Source: Clostridia bacterium
Lineage (GTDB): Bacteria > Bacillota > Clostridia > Oscillospirales > Acutalibacteraceae
Assembly: GCA_017461235.1 (NCBI GenBank)
Contig: JAFTYU010000037.1
Coordinates: 1 to 37,518 of the forward strand
Direction of reading: 5' to 3'
Length of the DNA: 37,518 nucleotides
Numbering within the stretch: position 1 is the first letter of the stretch; every line of letters begins with the position of its first letter. Made by a program: the position numbers and the translations under genes. A model generated the notes under the pieces. It was given only the letters and a program-made list of their open reading frames with translations, made no database searches and had not been told where the DNA came from. Shown one piece after another: positions 15,866-23,835 of the stretch.

Positions 15866-17257
15866 ATGAAAATGGTTTATGGTGTTAACGATAAGCCAAA
15901 ATTCGGAAAGCTCGTAATTTTTGCTTTCCAACAGTTGCTCGCCATTATGGCTGCAACAATCGCAGTACCCGCTATTATCAACAGTAATATGGGTGTTGAT
16001 ATGTCTGCTTCTGCCGCATTGTTTGGTGCAGGCGCAGGAACAATTATTTATCAGTTGTTCACAAAATTCAAAAGCCCTGTTTTCCTTGGCTCTTCATTTG
16101 CGTTTATCGGCTCTATGTGTGCTGCATTCGCAGGTGCTGCAAGTGCATCTATCGGATATCTGGGTATTATAATCGGCGCAATTCTCGCCGGTCTTGTTTA
16201 CGTTATTATCGCGATAATCATAAAAATTGCGGGTGTTAACTGGATAAACAAGCTTATGCCGCCTGTAGTTATCGGACCTACAGTTGCTTTGATTGGTCTT
16301 TCTTTGGCAGGTGCCGCAGTTAAAGATGCAGTAAGCTACGCTAACACCGACTCCAACGGTTCATTCATCATGACATCAAATGCATGGGCATCTCTTGTTT
16401 GTGCGCTTGTAACATTACTTGTTGTTGTGCTCTGCTCAACATACGGCAAAAAAATGGCAAAATTAATACCATTTATTATCGGTATTCTTTCAGGATATGC
16501 TGTAGCAGGTGTATTCACAATCATCGGCTTCGCCGCAGGAAAACCATCACTTATAATTCTTGATATTGCTCCTTTCCAGGCTCTTGTAGAAAATGGTTTA
16601 TCTCTCTCTACTTTCTTACAGATTCCTGATTTTACAATTGTAAAAGGTTTCGGCTCAATAAAAGATGTTGACCTTACCTATATTGCAACCGTCGCTGTTG
16701 CTTATATTCCTGTTGCGTTTGTTGTGTTCGCAGAACACATCGCAGACCACAAAAACCTTTCCACAATCATTGAAAAAGATCTTCTTGAAGAACCCGGACT
16801 CTCCAGAACACTTTTAGGCGATGGCGTAGGTTCAATGGTTGGCGCTGTTTTCGGCGGTTGTCCTAACACTACTTACGGTGAATCGGTTGGTTGCGTTGCT
16901 ATTACCAGAAACGCTTCTGTTGCAACTATCACCTGTACTGCAGTAATTGCTCTGCTTATATCTTTCATTTCTCCGTTCGTTGCCTTTCTTGATTCAATAC
17001 CCGGTTGTGTAATGGGCGGTGTTTGCATCACCCTTTACGGCTTTATCGCAGTTTCCGGTCTTAAGATGATTCAAAAGGTTGACCTTGAGAAGAGCGCAAA
17101 TCTTTTCACCGCATCTGTTATTCTTATAACCGGTATCGGCGGTCTCGCTCTTGCTATCGGTAAAGTAACTATTACCGCTATCGCAACCGCCCTTATTCTC
17201 GGTATCATCGTTAACATCATCCTTACAAGAAAAAAGGAAGAAGAAGTCACTGAATAA
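15866..17257 (+). CDS. uraA: Uracil permease (NCS2 family)
   Basis: Imports uracil with protons. The 463 residues are largely membrane-spanning (12-14 segments expected) and begin with the NCS2 pattern LVIFAFQQLLAIMAATIAVP. The FAEHIADHKNLS segment (transport-site Glu) and GGCPNTTYGESVG (NCS2 signature with the second Glu) are typical of UraA/PyrP rather than of xanthine carriers. GGGGG lies before the ATG at 15866; TTG 15 bases earlier would overlap that site. Co-transcription with pyrR under PyrR attenuation supports the uracil assignment. Confidence 0.93.
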   Translation: MKMVYGVNDKPKFGKLVIFAFQQLLAIMAATIAVPAIINSNMGVDMSASAALFGAGAGTIIYQLFTKFKSPVFLGSSFAFIGSMCAAFAGAASASIGYLGIIIGAILAGLVYVIIAIIIKIAGVNWINKLMPPVVIGPTVALIGLSLAGAAVKDAVSYANTDSNGSFIMTSNAWASLVCALVTLLVVVLCSTYGKKMAKLIPFIIGILSGYAVAGVFTIIGFAAGKPSLIILDIAPFQALVENGLSLSTFLQIPDFTIVKGFGSIKDVDLTYIATVAVAYIPVAFVVFAEHIADHKNLSTIIEKDLLEEPGLSRTLLGDGVGSMVGAVFGGCPNTTYGESVGCVAITRNASVATITCTAVIALLISFISPFVAFLDSIPGCVMGGVCITLYGFIAVSGLKMIQKVDLEKSANLFTASVILITGIGGLALAIGKVTITAIATALILGIIVNIILTRKKEEEVTE

Positions 17258-17286
17258 TTGACACTGTAGGTTAAATGTTATATAAT
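17258..17286 (+). promoter_or_regulatory. Consensus sigma-A promoter before the epimerase gene
   Basis: TTGACA (17258-17263), 17 bases, TATAAT (17281-17286): a perfect consensus match beginning at the base after the uraA stop. Confidence 0.9.
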
Positions 17287-17302
17287 TAAATAAACTAAAC
17301 AA

Positions 17303-17327
17303 GGCATTACGCAAACTGCGTGATGCC
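17303..17327 (+). terminator. Hairpin in the epimerase leader
   Basis: GGCATTACGCA (17303-17313) pairs with TGCGTGATGCC (17317-17327) around AAC with one wobble, followed by TTTGTTAT. It lies about ten bases after the expected start of the transcript from 17258-17286. It may end uraA transcription, attenuate the new transcript, or both. Confidence 0.55.
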
Positions 17328-17348
17328 TTTGTTATAAAGGGTGATAAA

Positions 17349-18200
17349 ATGATTTATACTGCAGAAAGCAACAACTTCTCACTTGGTGTCAAGGAAATGG
17401 GCGCTGAATTAACATCGTTCAAATCAAAACTTACAGGAACAGAATATATATGGAGCGGAAATACTGACATATGGTACGGTCAGTCCCCCATTCTTTTTCC
17501 GATTATCGGACGTCTTTTAGACGATAAATACAGACTTGATGGCAAGGAATATACAATGCCCAAACACGGCATTGTCAGGAAGAAACCTTTTAAGCTCGTA
17601 GACAGAACTGATTCTTCTCTCACCTTTATCCAGACCGATGACGATGAATCTTATGAAATGTATCCATATCATTTTGAATTGCTGGTTAAATTTGAGATAA
17701 CCGATAACGGTTTATCGGTTACACACAAAGTGACAAACAAGAGTAATGTTGTTATGTACTATTCCTTTGGCGCACATCCCGGATTTAACTGTGCAATCGG
17801 TGATTATCTTGAATTCAGTGATGATGAAACACTGTTAACCGAGCGTATTGACCACGAATCAATACTTATTGAAGAAAAATTTCCTGTTGAAACAGATGGC
17901 AAAAAACTCATCATCACCAAGGATATTTTTAATGATGATGCTCTGATTCTCAGTGATTATAAATCAAAAAGCATATCGTTGAAGAGCGATATGCATAACA
18001 GAGTTGTTAAGTTCAATTTCGACTCCCCCGTTTTAGGTATATGGGCAAAACCTAACGCTCCTTATGTTTGCATAGAGCCATGGTGGGGCATCAACGACAA
18101 CCACGATAAAAAGAGCGATATTTCACAAAAACGTGGTATAATGAGTCTTGGGGCTGACGAAAGCAAAACATTCACGTGGAATATAGAAATTTGTGAATAA
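17349..18200 (+). CDS. Aldose 1-epimerase family protein (LacX-like)
   Basis: Mutarotases interconvert alpha and beta anomers of free sugars; LacX-like members have less certain substrates. The 283 residues have the fold's landmarks: GAELTSFKS near the N-terminus, SPILFPIIGRLLDDKY, KHGIVRKKPF, the catalytic His region FGAHPGFNCA, and CIEPWWGIND containing the presumed catalytic Glu. AAGGGTG precedes the ATG. It is transcribed alone from a consensus promoter with a leader hairpin; there are no sugar genes next to it, so its substrate cannot be inferred. Confidence 0.88.
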   Translation: MIYTAESNNFSLGVKEMGAELTSFKSKLTGTEYIWSGNTDIWYGQSPILFPIIGRLLDDKYRLDGKEYTMPKHGIVRKKPFKLVDRTDSSLTFIQTDDDESYEMYPYHFELLVKFEITDNGLSVTHKVTNKSNVVMYYSFGAHPGFNCAIGDYLEFSDDETLLTERIDHESILIEEKFPVETDGKKLIITKDIFNDDALILSDYKSKSISLKSDMHNRVVKFNFDSPVLGIWAKPNAPYVCIEPWWGINDNHDKKSDISQKRGIMSLGADESKTFTWNIEICE

Positions 18201-18207
18201 ATTACAG

Positions 18208-18236
18208 TTGACTACATCTTAAGAATAATATAGAAT
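18208..18236 (+). promoter_or_regulatory. Promoter of the DUF1292 gene
   Basis: TTGACT (18208-18213), 17 bases, TAGAAT (18231-18236), in the gap after the epimerase gene. Confidence 0.75.
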
Positions 18237-18273
18237 GTACTTGTAAAACAAGAAAGGTTTACGGTGAAATATT

Positions 18274-18588
18274 ATGGCAGATATTTTTGAAAATAATGAA
18301 TATGGTCCCGATCTTGTATCGGTTGTTGATGAAAACGGAGTTCAGCACACTTTTGAAGAGCTTGACAGAATTGAAACCGATGAAGGTCGTTTCATCGCTC
18401 TTCTCCCCGTTTACACAGAGGCACAGGATATAATTGATGATGACGGCGAATTAATTATACTTTCAGTAGTAGAAGATGAGGATGGCGAAATCTATCTTGA
18501 ACCTATTGAAGATGATAAGCTTTTCAACAAAATCGGTGAAATCTTTGAAGAAAGACTTGCGGATTATTTTGAGTTTGACGAGGCATAA
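18274..18588 (+). CDS. DUF1292 domain protein
   Basis: A strongly acidic 104-residue protein. The pattern DLVSVVDENGVQHTFEELDRIE, FIALLPV, then IILSVVEDEDGEIYLEPIED matches DUF1292 (B. subtilis YrzB type), small cytoplasmic proteins of unknown function. In many Firmicutes they sit beside yrrK/ruvX-like genes, which are not present here. AAGG is found about 20 bases and GGTG about nine bases upstream of the ATG, so the ribosome binding site is weak. The probable 6S RNA starts shortly after it, with its promoter overlapping the end of this gene. Confidence 0.85.
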   Translation: MADIFENNEYGPDLVSVVDENGVQHTFEELDRIETDEGRFIALLPVYTEAQDIIDDDGELIILSVVEDEDGEIYLEPIEDDKLFNKIGEIFEERLADYFEFDEA

Positions 18589-18613
18589 TCAAGCAAAATA
18601 ATTTAATACTATT

Positions 18614-18792
18614 ATTCCTGCGGTGTTCGATAAATGCGACTAATACTAACCCTATGACAAATTAAAGGGAGTCCCACTTCCGCGGCGGATTGCAGACCTC
18701 CCGTTTTTACGGACGAAGGGAGCGTGAAACCGTAGAGAGGACACCCACCTGCTGAAAGCAGGTTACTATTATCGCATCCGGCACAGCGGGGC
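18614..18792 (+). ncRNA. ssrS: Probable 6S RNA
   Basis: A gene-free stretch folds as a long interrupted rod, the 6S shape that imitates an open promoter and binds sigma-A RNA polymerase. The ends pair (CCTGC-GGTGT at 18617-18626 with GCAC-A-GCGGGG at 18781-18791), then ATGCGA (18634-18639) with TCGCAT (18772-18777). A small hairpin CCTGCT-GAA-AGCAGG (18748-18762) lies in the 3' arm and a GGGAG/CTCCC element in the centre. The 5' start ATTCCTGCGGTGTTCG is like Firmicutes 6S RNAs. A terminator follows at 18803-18835. A possible promoter is TTGACG (18575-18580), 17 bases, ATAATT, inside the DUF1292 gene. The identification rests on memory of the family, without a covariance search. Confidence 0.75.
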
Positions 18793-18802
18793 AAAAAAAT
18801 AA

Positions 18803-18835
18803 CAGCTCAGTTTTAACAACTGAGCTGATTTTTTA
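18803..18835. terminator. Bidirectional terminator between the 6S RNA and the zinc-ribbon gene
   Basis: CAGCTCAGTT (18803-18812) and AACTGAGCTG (18818-18827), a perfect ten-base stem with a five-base loop. T-runs follow in both directions (ATTTTTTATT on plus; TTATTTTTTT on minus), so it serves both convergent units. Confidence 0.9.
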
Positions 18836-19663
18836 TTATTTGCCTTGTTCCTGACGCTCACGATAAGCCTTTCTTGCAAGAGCTGCCTGAGCTTCCATTT
18901 CAGCAATTTCTTCTTTACGTCTTGCAATTCTCTCAACGTACTCAGAAACGTCGGTGTATTTTACAGGTACATTCTTTTTCTTTATGAGTATGTTAATAAC
19001 AATAATGATAACAAAACCAAGAATAACAAGGAATGAACCGATACCAAGACCGCCGGAATAAATGGCACCGAACACTTTTGAAAGCTGTGAATTGAAAACA
19101 CAGAATGAAATTATACTGAGAACGGTAAAGATAATGCCGCAGGTTGAAAGAGTAATATTTCTCTTAAAGCCTTTAGGTGAACACGAAACTGCATCAAACG
19201 GAATGTTTAGAATTGCAAAAACAGCAGCTAATAAAATAAATATTATAGCCGCGGCGTAGAAAATGAACGCCACTCTCATCAAATCAGAGCCCGTTATCAT
19301 ATCAATAAGGATATCAAACTTAAGATTCATAATAACATCCATAACAATGTTAAGAATAGAGATATCTTTATCAATTGTATTCCAAGGCATATTGACATTC
19401 ACGTTAACCAAAGGAAGGAACATAACGCCAATCGGAATCAGGAGCGATATAAGTCTTACGATAGAAAGTTTTGTACCTACGAAAGCAAATTTTATTCTGT
19501 CTATCTTAGGTTGAAACTTAATATGCTCTTCTTCAGCTTTATCGGCATCAAGAGCCAATCTTTCTTGTTGGTTGTAATAAAGCAGATTAACGCCACATTT
19601 GGGGCACTCCGCCTTTACATCAATCATTCTGAGTTTGTATCCACATTTAGGACAATTAGCCAT
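18836..19663 (-). CDS. Zinc-ribbon membrane protein of unknown function
   Basis: A 275-residue protein. The N-terminus has two CxxC pairs (CPKCGYKL at 4-11 and CPKCGVNL at 19-26), a zinc ribbon. It is followed by a charged stretch and four predicted membrane segments (about 65-87, 129-152, 168-190 and 205-227). The C-terminal 50 residues are Glu/Arg/Ala-rich and likely a cytoplasmic helix or coiled coil. I do not recognise a named family; similar zinc-ribbon membrane proteins are common in Clostridia and uncharacterised. TAGGAGATATT precedes the ATG. It is a single-gene unit with its own promoter and a perfect inverted repeat over the transcript start. Confidence 0.75.
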   Translation of the reverse strand: MANCPKCGYKLRMIDVKAECPKCGVNLLYYNQQERLALDADKAEEEHIKFQPKIDRIKFAFVGTKLSIVRLISLLIPIGVMFLPLVNVNVNMPWNTIDKDISILNIVMDVIMNLKFDILIDMITGSDLMRVAFIFYAAAIIFILLAAVFAILNIPFDAVSCSPKGFKRNITLSTCGIIFTVLSIISFCVFNSQLSKVFGAIYSGGLGIGSFLVILGFVIIIVINILIKKKNVPVKYTDVSEYVERIARRKEEIAEMEAQAALARKAYRERQEQGK

Positions 19664-19678
19664 AATATCTCCTACCTA

Positions 19679-19705
19679 TTCAATAGAAATATAGTATCTA
19701 TTGAA
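19679..19705 (-). promoter_or_regulatory. Perfect inverted repeat at the transcript start
   Basis: TTCAATAGA (19679-19687) and TCTATTGAA (19697-19705) are exact inverted copies separated by nine bases. On the minus strand the repeat begins two bases after the -10 element and ends before the ribosome binding site, the position expected of an operator for a dimeric repressor. No candidate regulator is adjacent. An RNA hairpin in the leader is the alternative. Confidence 0.5.
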
Positions 19706-19707
19706 AC

Positions 19708-19736
19708 ATTATAACACAGTATTTTAGTATTTTCAA
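19708..19736 (-). promoter_or_regulatory. Promoter of the zinc-ribbon membrane protein gene
   Basis: On the minus strand TTGAAA (19731-19736), 17 bases, TATAAT (19708-19713). Confidence 0.8.
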
Positions 19737-19749
19737 TAAAAACAATATA

Positions 19750-20694
19750 TTATTTTTTAGAAATTGCAATTTTTGCCTTTTCAACAATGTTTTTGGCATC
19801 AAGACCGAAAATATGAAGAAGATCAACTGCAGGGCCTGATTTACCAAATGTATCCTCAACACCCACTTTAACAACAGGTACAGGGTACTCTGCACAAACA
19901 GCATCACAAACTGCATCACCGAGACCACCTATTACATTATGCTCCTCGGCAGTTACAATACAACCTGTTTTCTTTGCGGCGGCAACAACTGCATCCTTGT
20001 CAAGAGGTTTAATCGTATGCATATTGATAAGTTCAACGGAGATACCTTCTGCTTCAAGGGCTTCAGCAGCCTGAATTGCCTCGTTAACCATAAGACCGGT
20101 TGCAATAATAGTAACATCATTACCTTCTTTAAGAGTAACTGCCTTACCAATTTCAAATTTATAACTCTCATCAAAAACTCTCGGCACTGCAAGCCTGCCG
20201 AAACGCATATATACAGGTCCGTCATGCTCTGCAGCTGCCAGAACTGCGGCACGCGCTTCGATATCATCAGCAGGGTTAATAATGACCATACCGGGGATTG
20301 AACGCATCAATGCGATATCTTCACAACACTGGTGACTTGCACCGTCTTCACCCACAGAGATACCGGCGTGGGTCGCACCAATTTTAACGTTGAGATGAGG
20401 ATAACCAACGGTGTTTCTTACCTGTTCAAAGGCTCTGCCTGCAGAGAACATAGCAAAAGAACTTGCAAAAACTGTATAACCTGTTGTTGCGAGACCTGCG
20501 GCAACACCCATCATATTAGATTCAGCAATACCCGTATCGAAAAATCTTTCAGGAAATGCCTTTTTAAATGCACCTGTTTTTGTTGCAGCGGCAAGGTCAG
20601 CATCAAGAACAACAATATTAGGATTCTTTTCACCAAGCTCAACAAGAGCTTTACCGTAAGCATCACGGGTAGCAACTTTAATTACATCTGCCAT
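19750..20694 (-). CDS. Transketolase, C-terminal (pyrimidine-binding) subunit
   Basis: The second half of a split transketolase, which transfers two-carbon units in the pentose phosphate pathway using thiamine diphosphate. The 314 residues contain the pyrimidine-binding domain (FFDTGIAESNMMGVAAGLA, with the Glu that activates the cofactor) and the C-terminal domain with VTAEEHNVIGGLGDAV. The ATG overlaps the stop of the N-terminal subunit gene (TAATG), giving equimolar synthesis. Two-gene transketolases are usual in Clostridia. Last gene of the long minus-strand series. Confidence 0.93.
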   Translation of the reverse strand: MADVIKVATRDAYGKALVELGEKNPNIVVLDADLAAATKTGAFKKAFPERFFDTGIAESNMMGVAAGLATTGYTVFASSFAMFSAGRAFEQVRNTVGYPHLNVKIGATHAGISVGEDGASHQCCEDIALMRSIPGMVIINPADDIEARAAVLAAAEHDGPVYMRFGRLAVPRVFDESYKFEIGKAVTLKEGNDVTIIATGLMVNEAIQAAEALEAEGISVELINMHTIKPLDKDAVVAAAKKTGCIVTAEEHNVIGGLGDAVCDAVCAEYPVPVVKVGVEDTFGKSGPAVDLLHIFGLDAKNIVEKAKIAISKK

Positions 20695-21539
20695 TATAAA
20701 GCCTCCAATCCGTTAAGAACTTCTTTAAGTTCGGTCATAGCAGTTTCATACTGTTCGGCATTGGGTGCTGAACCATGCCAATTAACCTGATTTTCCATAA
20801 AGGAAACACCTTTGCCTTTAATAGTTTTTGCAATAATTGCAGTGGGCTTTCCTTTACAAGAACACGCGCTATTAAGAGCGTCTTCAATTTCATCAAAGGA
20901 ATGTCCGTCAATTTCAATTACATTCCAACCAAAGGCGGCAAACTTTTCAGGAATCGGATAAGGTGAGTTAACTTCCTCAACAGTACCGTCAATCTGAAGA
21001 TTGTTATTATCAACAAATGCAACAAGATTATCCAACTTTTTAGCTGCTGCATACATAGCGGCTTCCCATACCTGACCTTCTTCAATTTCACCGTCACCGA
21101 GAATTGAATAAACGCGGAAATCTGCATTCTGAAGTTTTGCACCGAGTGCCATACCACAAGCGGCAGAAATACCCTGACCAAGAGAACCTGAGCTGATATC
21201 AATACCGGGAAGGCATTTCATACTTGGATGCCCCTGAAGTCTGGAATCAACCTTACGAAGTGTTTTAAGCTCTTCAACAGGAAAATACCCCTTCTGTGCC
21301 ATAACCGAATAAAGAGCAGGTGCAGCATGACCTTTTGAAAGAACAAATCTGTCTCTTTCAGGCATATCGGGTTTTGCAGGATCAATATTCATCTCTTTAA
21401 AATAAAGATACGTGAGAATCTCTGCAATTGAAAGAGAACCGCCGGGATGACCGGACTTGGCATTAAAAGTGCCCTCAATAATACCCATACGGACATTACA
21501 GGCAATTTTAGCCAATTCATTTTTGGCAACAACGTCCAT
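20694..21539 (-). CDS. Transketolase, N-terminal (TPP-binding) subunit
   Basis: The first half of the split transketolase: 281 residues with LSKGHAAPALYSVMAQKG, the thiamine diphosphate motif GDGEIEEGQVWEAAMYA through NNLQIDGTV, and RLQGHPSMKCLPGIDISSGSLGQG. CGGAGG lies before the ATG. It forms an alpha2beta2 enzyme with the product of the overlapping downstream gene. It follows the HAD phosphatase gene by 15 bases. Confidence 0.93.
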   Translation of the reverse strand: MDVVAKNELAKIACNVRMGIIEGTFNAKSGHPGGSLSIAEILTYLYFKEMNIDPAKPDMPERDRFVLSKGHAAPALYSVMAQKGYFPVEELKTLRKVDSRLQGHPSMKCLPGIDISSGSLGQGISAACGMALGAKLQNADFRVYSILGDGEIEEGQVWEAAMYAAAKKLDNLVAFVDNNNLQIDGTVEEVNSPYPIPEKFAAFGWNVIEIDGHSFDEIEDALNSACSCKGKPTAIIAKTIKGKGVSFMENQVNWHGSAPNAEQYETAMTELKEVLNGLEAL

Positions 21540-21554
21540 AAATCGAACCTCCGT

Positions 21555-22379
21555 TTATAAAATATAATTTTTTTCTAAATAATTTATAAAATCAGCGACC
21601 GCACCGTCGTTGCAATGACAGGTTACATATTCGGAAATCTGTTTGATATCCGCAGGAGCCTGACCGCAACAAGCGGGATGGTTAACTGTTTTTAACATAT
21701 CGACATCATTATAATAATCACCGATTGCCGCAGTATTTTCAAGTGAAACACCTAAAATATCCGCTAATTTTTTCACACCACTCCCCTTATTAACACCGGC
21801 GTTAACAAGCTCAAGAGTAAACGGCGAAGTCAAAAAGCAATCAATACAATCACTATATTCTGTTTTAATTATGTTCTGAACTTTTTTTATAAGCTTGCTT
21901 GTACCGAAAAAGGAAACCTTTCCCCACACTCCTCTCGGCACATCGGAAACCTTTTTACACAACTTGTAATTTAACTTATCTATCTTTGAAATTACAAAAC
22001 CGTAAATACAACTTCTTTTAACAAGATAAATAATATCAGCACCGAAAACCGTAAGCTGTAGCGTTTTAAATCGCGAAAAAATATCAAAGATAATTTTCTC
22101 ACCATCTGTTGTTATAGGGTTAAAATATGTAATTTGTGATGAGGAAAAATCATAAATCCCTGCACCATTCAAAAAAATCGCAGGTGTTTTAATCCCTAAT
22201 TTTTTATAATGAATGAATAATGACTGCAAATTTCTACCCGAACAAAGGGTGAAAGTACCACCCATATCAACATAACGTGAAATAGCTTCTTTGTTAACAG
22301 CAGGCAAATTCATCAACTTATCGTTCAGAGTGCCGTCAATATCAGAAACAAGCAGCCAATCAGAATAATTAGTTTTCAT
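21555..22379 (-). CDS. HAD-superfamily phosphatase, Cof type
   Basis: A 274-residue hydrolase of the HAD IIB (Cof) subgroup, which usually dephosphorylates sugar phosphates or similar small molecules. Motif I is SDIDGTL (12-18), motif II CSGR (about 42-45), and motif IV is GDYYNDVDML with a preceding KGSGVKKL Lys region. The cap domain is of C2 type. The substrate is unknown. The ATG overlaps the stop of the pseudouridine synthase gene (TAATG), so it belongs to the same transcript. Confidence 0.88.
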   Translation of the reverse strand: MKTNYSDWLLVSDIDGTLNDKLMNLPAVNKEAISRYVDMGGTFTLCSGRNLQSLFIHYKKLGIKTPAIFLNGAGIYDFSSSQITYFNPITTDGEKIIFDIFSRFKTLQLTVFGADIIYLVKRSCIYGFVISKIDKLNYKLCKKVSDVPRGVWGKVSFFGTSKLIKKVQNIIKTEYSDCIDCFLTSPFTLELVNAGVNKGSGVKKLADILGVSLENTAAIGDYYNDVDMLKTVNHPACCGQAPADIKQISEYVTCHCNDGAVADFINYLEKNYIL

Positions 22380-23290
22380 TAAGATATTCTCCTGAGAAAA
22401 TCTTTAAAATAGTCCGGAAGTTCCGTAGTAAACTCAAGATATTCGCCTGTTACAGGATGGATAAAGCCAATTGTAGATGCATTGAGACATTGTCCCTGTA
22501 ACCCATAAGTATTTTTAGGATTACCGTAAACGATGTCTCCCGCAACCGGGTTGCCCCTGTATGCCATATGCACGCGTATCTGATGAGTTCTTCCTGTTTC
22601 AAGCTTCACTTTTAAAAAGGTAAAGCCGTTAAAACGCTCAAGGACTTCAAAATGAGTTACGGCATTTTTAGAGTTTTTCTCCGTAACTGCTTGCTTTTTT
22701 CTGTCTTTCGGATGACGTCCTATAGGTGCATCAACAGTACCAAAATCATCCTTGATATTCCCGACAACAACAGTATTGTAAACACGTGTGAAGCTATGCT
22801 CTTTAATCTGTTCTGCCAGTCCGTTGTGAGCAACATCATTTTTTGCAACTACAAGCAACCCGCTTGTATCTTTATCAATTCTGTGAACAATCCCGGGTCT
22901 TATTACACCGTTTATACCCGAAAGAGAGTCACCACAATGATACAAAAGCGCATTGACAAGAGTTCCGTTATAATTACCGGCTGCAGGATGAACAACCATC
23001 CCCTTCGGTTTATTTACAACAAGAAGGTGTTCATCTTCATAAACAATATCAAGAGGAATATTTTCAGGCTCTACCGAAAGATTTGTCGGTTCGGGAAGCT
23101 CTACAGTAATTATCTCCCCCACTGAAACTGTGTACTTTTTAGATGTAACGGAACCATTTACAAGAATATTCCCCGAATCAATCAACTGCTGAGCATTGTT
23201 ACGGGATAAATCGGAGCATAACAAAGTAACCGCTTTGTCAAGTCTGTAGCCCGCTACTGCATCAGTTATCAAAAACTCATTGTGTTCCAT
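22379..23290 (-). CDS. RluD-type 23S rRNA pseudouridine synthase
   Basis: Isomerises uridines in 23S rRNA. The 303 residues begin with an S4-like RNA-binding domain (YRLDKAVTLLCSDLSRNNAQQLIDSG) followed by the RluA/RluD catalytic domain with VHRIDKDTSGLLV (catalytic Asp), and RTHQIRVHMAYRGNPVAGD. The start at 23290 is chosen because GGAGAAG precedes it and the S4 domain begins directly after; an upstream ATG at 23368 would lie deep within lspA. The start overlaps the lspA stop by 14 bases. It is the ylyB/rluD neighbour of lspA, as in other Firmicutes. Confidence 0.92.
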   Translation of the reverse strand: MEHNEFLITDAVAGYRLDKAVTLLCSDLSRNNAQQLIDSGNILVNGSVTSKKYTVSVGEIITVELPEPTNLSVEPENIPLDIVYEDEHLLVVNKPKGMVVHPAAGNYNGTLVNALLYHCGDSLSGINGVIRPGIVHRIDKDTSGLLVVAKNDVAHNGLAEQIKEHSFTRVYNTVVVGNIKDDFGTVDAPIGRHPKDRKKQAVTEKNSKNAVTHFEVLERFNGFTFLKVKLETGRTHQIRVHMAYRGNPVAGDIVYGNPKNTYGLQGQCLNASTIGFIHPVTGEYLEFTTELPDYFKDFLRRIS

Positions 23291-23819
23291 CAGGCTTCTC
23301 CGTTTTTCCGTTAGTTTCATCAAAGGAATTATCTTCAGTGTTTTTTGTGCTTTTGTTCTTTTTGACATCCTTTACAAGGTCATAAATAAGATATCCCACA
23401 AGCACAAAAGCACCTACGGTTATAAGACAGTCTGCAAAATTAAATACAGCAAAATTAACAAAGAGCGGTTCAATAAAATCTATGACATAACCAAGTCTGA
23501 TTCTGTCAATAATATTGCCGATTCCGCCGGATATCATCAACAGCAAACACACATTAACAAATTTTGATCTCTTGCGGTTGGTAACAAGTAAAAAAATTGA
23601 AAAACCAAGTAAAACAACAGAAAAAATTGTCAACACCATCGTATGGTTTGAAAAAGAACCAAAAACCGCACCTGTATTTTCAACATATCTGAATCTTAAA
23701 ACACCTTCGATAACAGTAACAAATCCGCCATCATAAAGATTTTCAACAACGATAAATTTTAACAACTGGTCGATGCCCACAAGCATCGCACAAATTATCA
23801 AAGATAAAATTACAGACAT
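23277..23819 (-). CDS. lspA: Lipoprotein signal peptidase II
   Basis: A membrane aspartyl protease that cuts lipoprotein signal peptides before the lipid-modified Cys. The 180 residues have four membrane segments and the two conserved Asp motifs, GNIIDRIRLGYVIDFI and FNFADCLI, plus ENTGAVFG in the first loop. The hydrophilic tail of about 35 residues (KNKSTKNTEDNSFDETNG) is longer than usual and overlaps the next gene. Start ATG 23819, 17 bases after divIVA. Confidence 0.94.
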   Translation of the reverse strand: MSVILSLIICAMLVGIDQLLKFIVVENLYDGGFVTVIEGVLRFRYVENTGAVFGSFSNHTMVLTIFSVVLLGFSIFLLVTNRKRSKFVNVCLLLMISGGIGNIIDRIRLGYVIDFIEPLFVNFAVFNFADCLITVGAFVLVGYLIYDLVKDVKKNKSTKNTEDNSFDETNGKTEKPDGTQ

Positions 23820-23835
23820 GTCTTAACTCCTAAAA

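Noticed and set aside
18614-18792. RNase P RNA, SRP RNA or tmRNA in place of 6S RNA
   Set aside because: It is too short for RNase P, lacks the SRP tetraloop domain and the tmRNA tRNA-like ends, while the end-to-end rod pairing fits 6S.
18612-18794. Minus-strand 60-residue frame over the 6S RNA region
   Set aside because: It has no ribosome binding site, resembles no protein, and coincides with the structured RNA on the plus strand.
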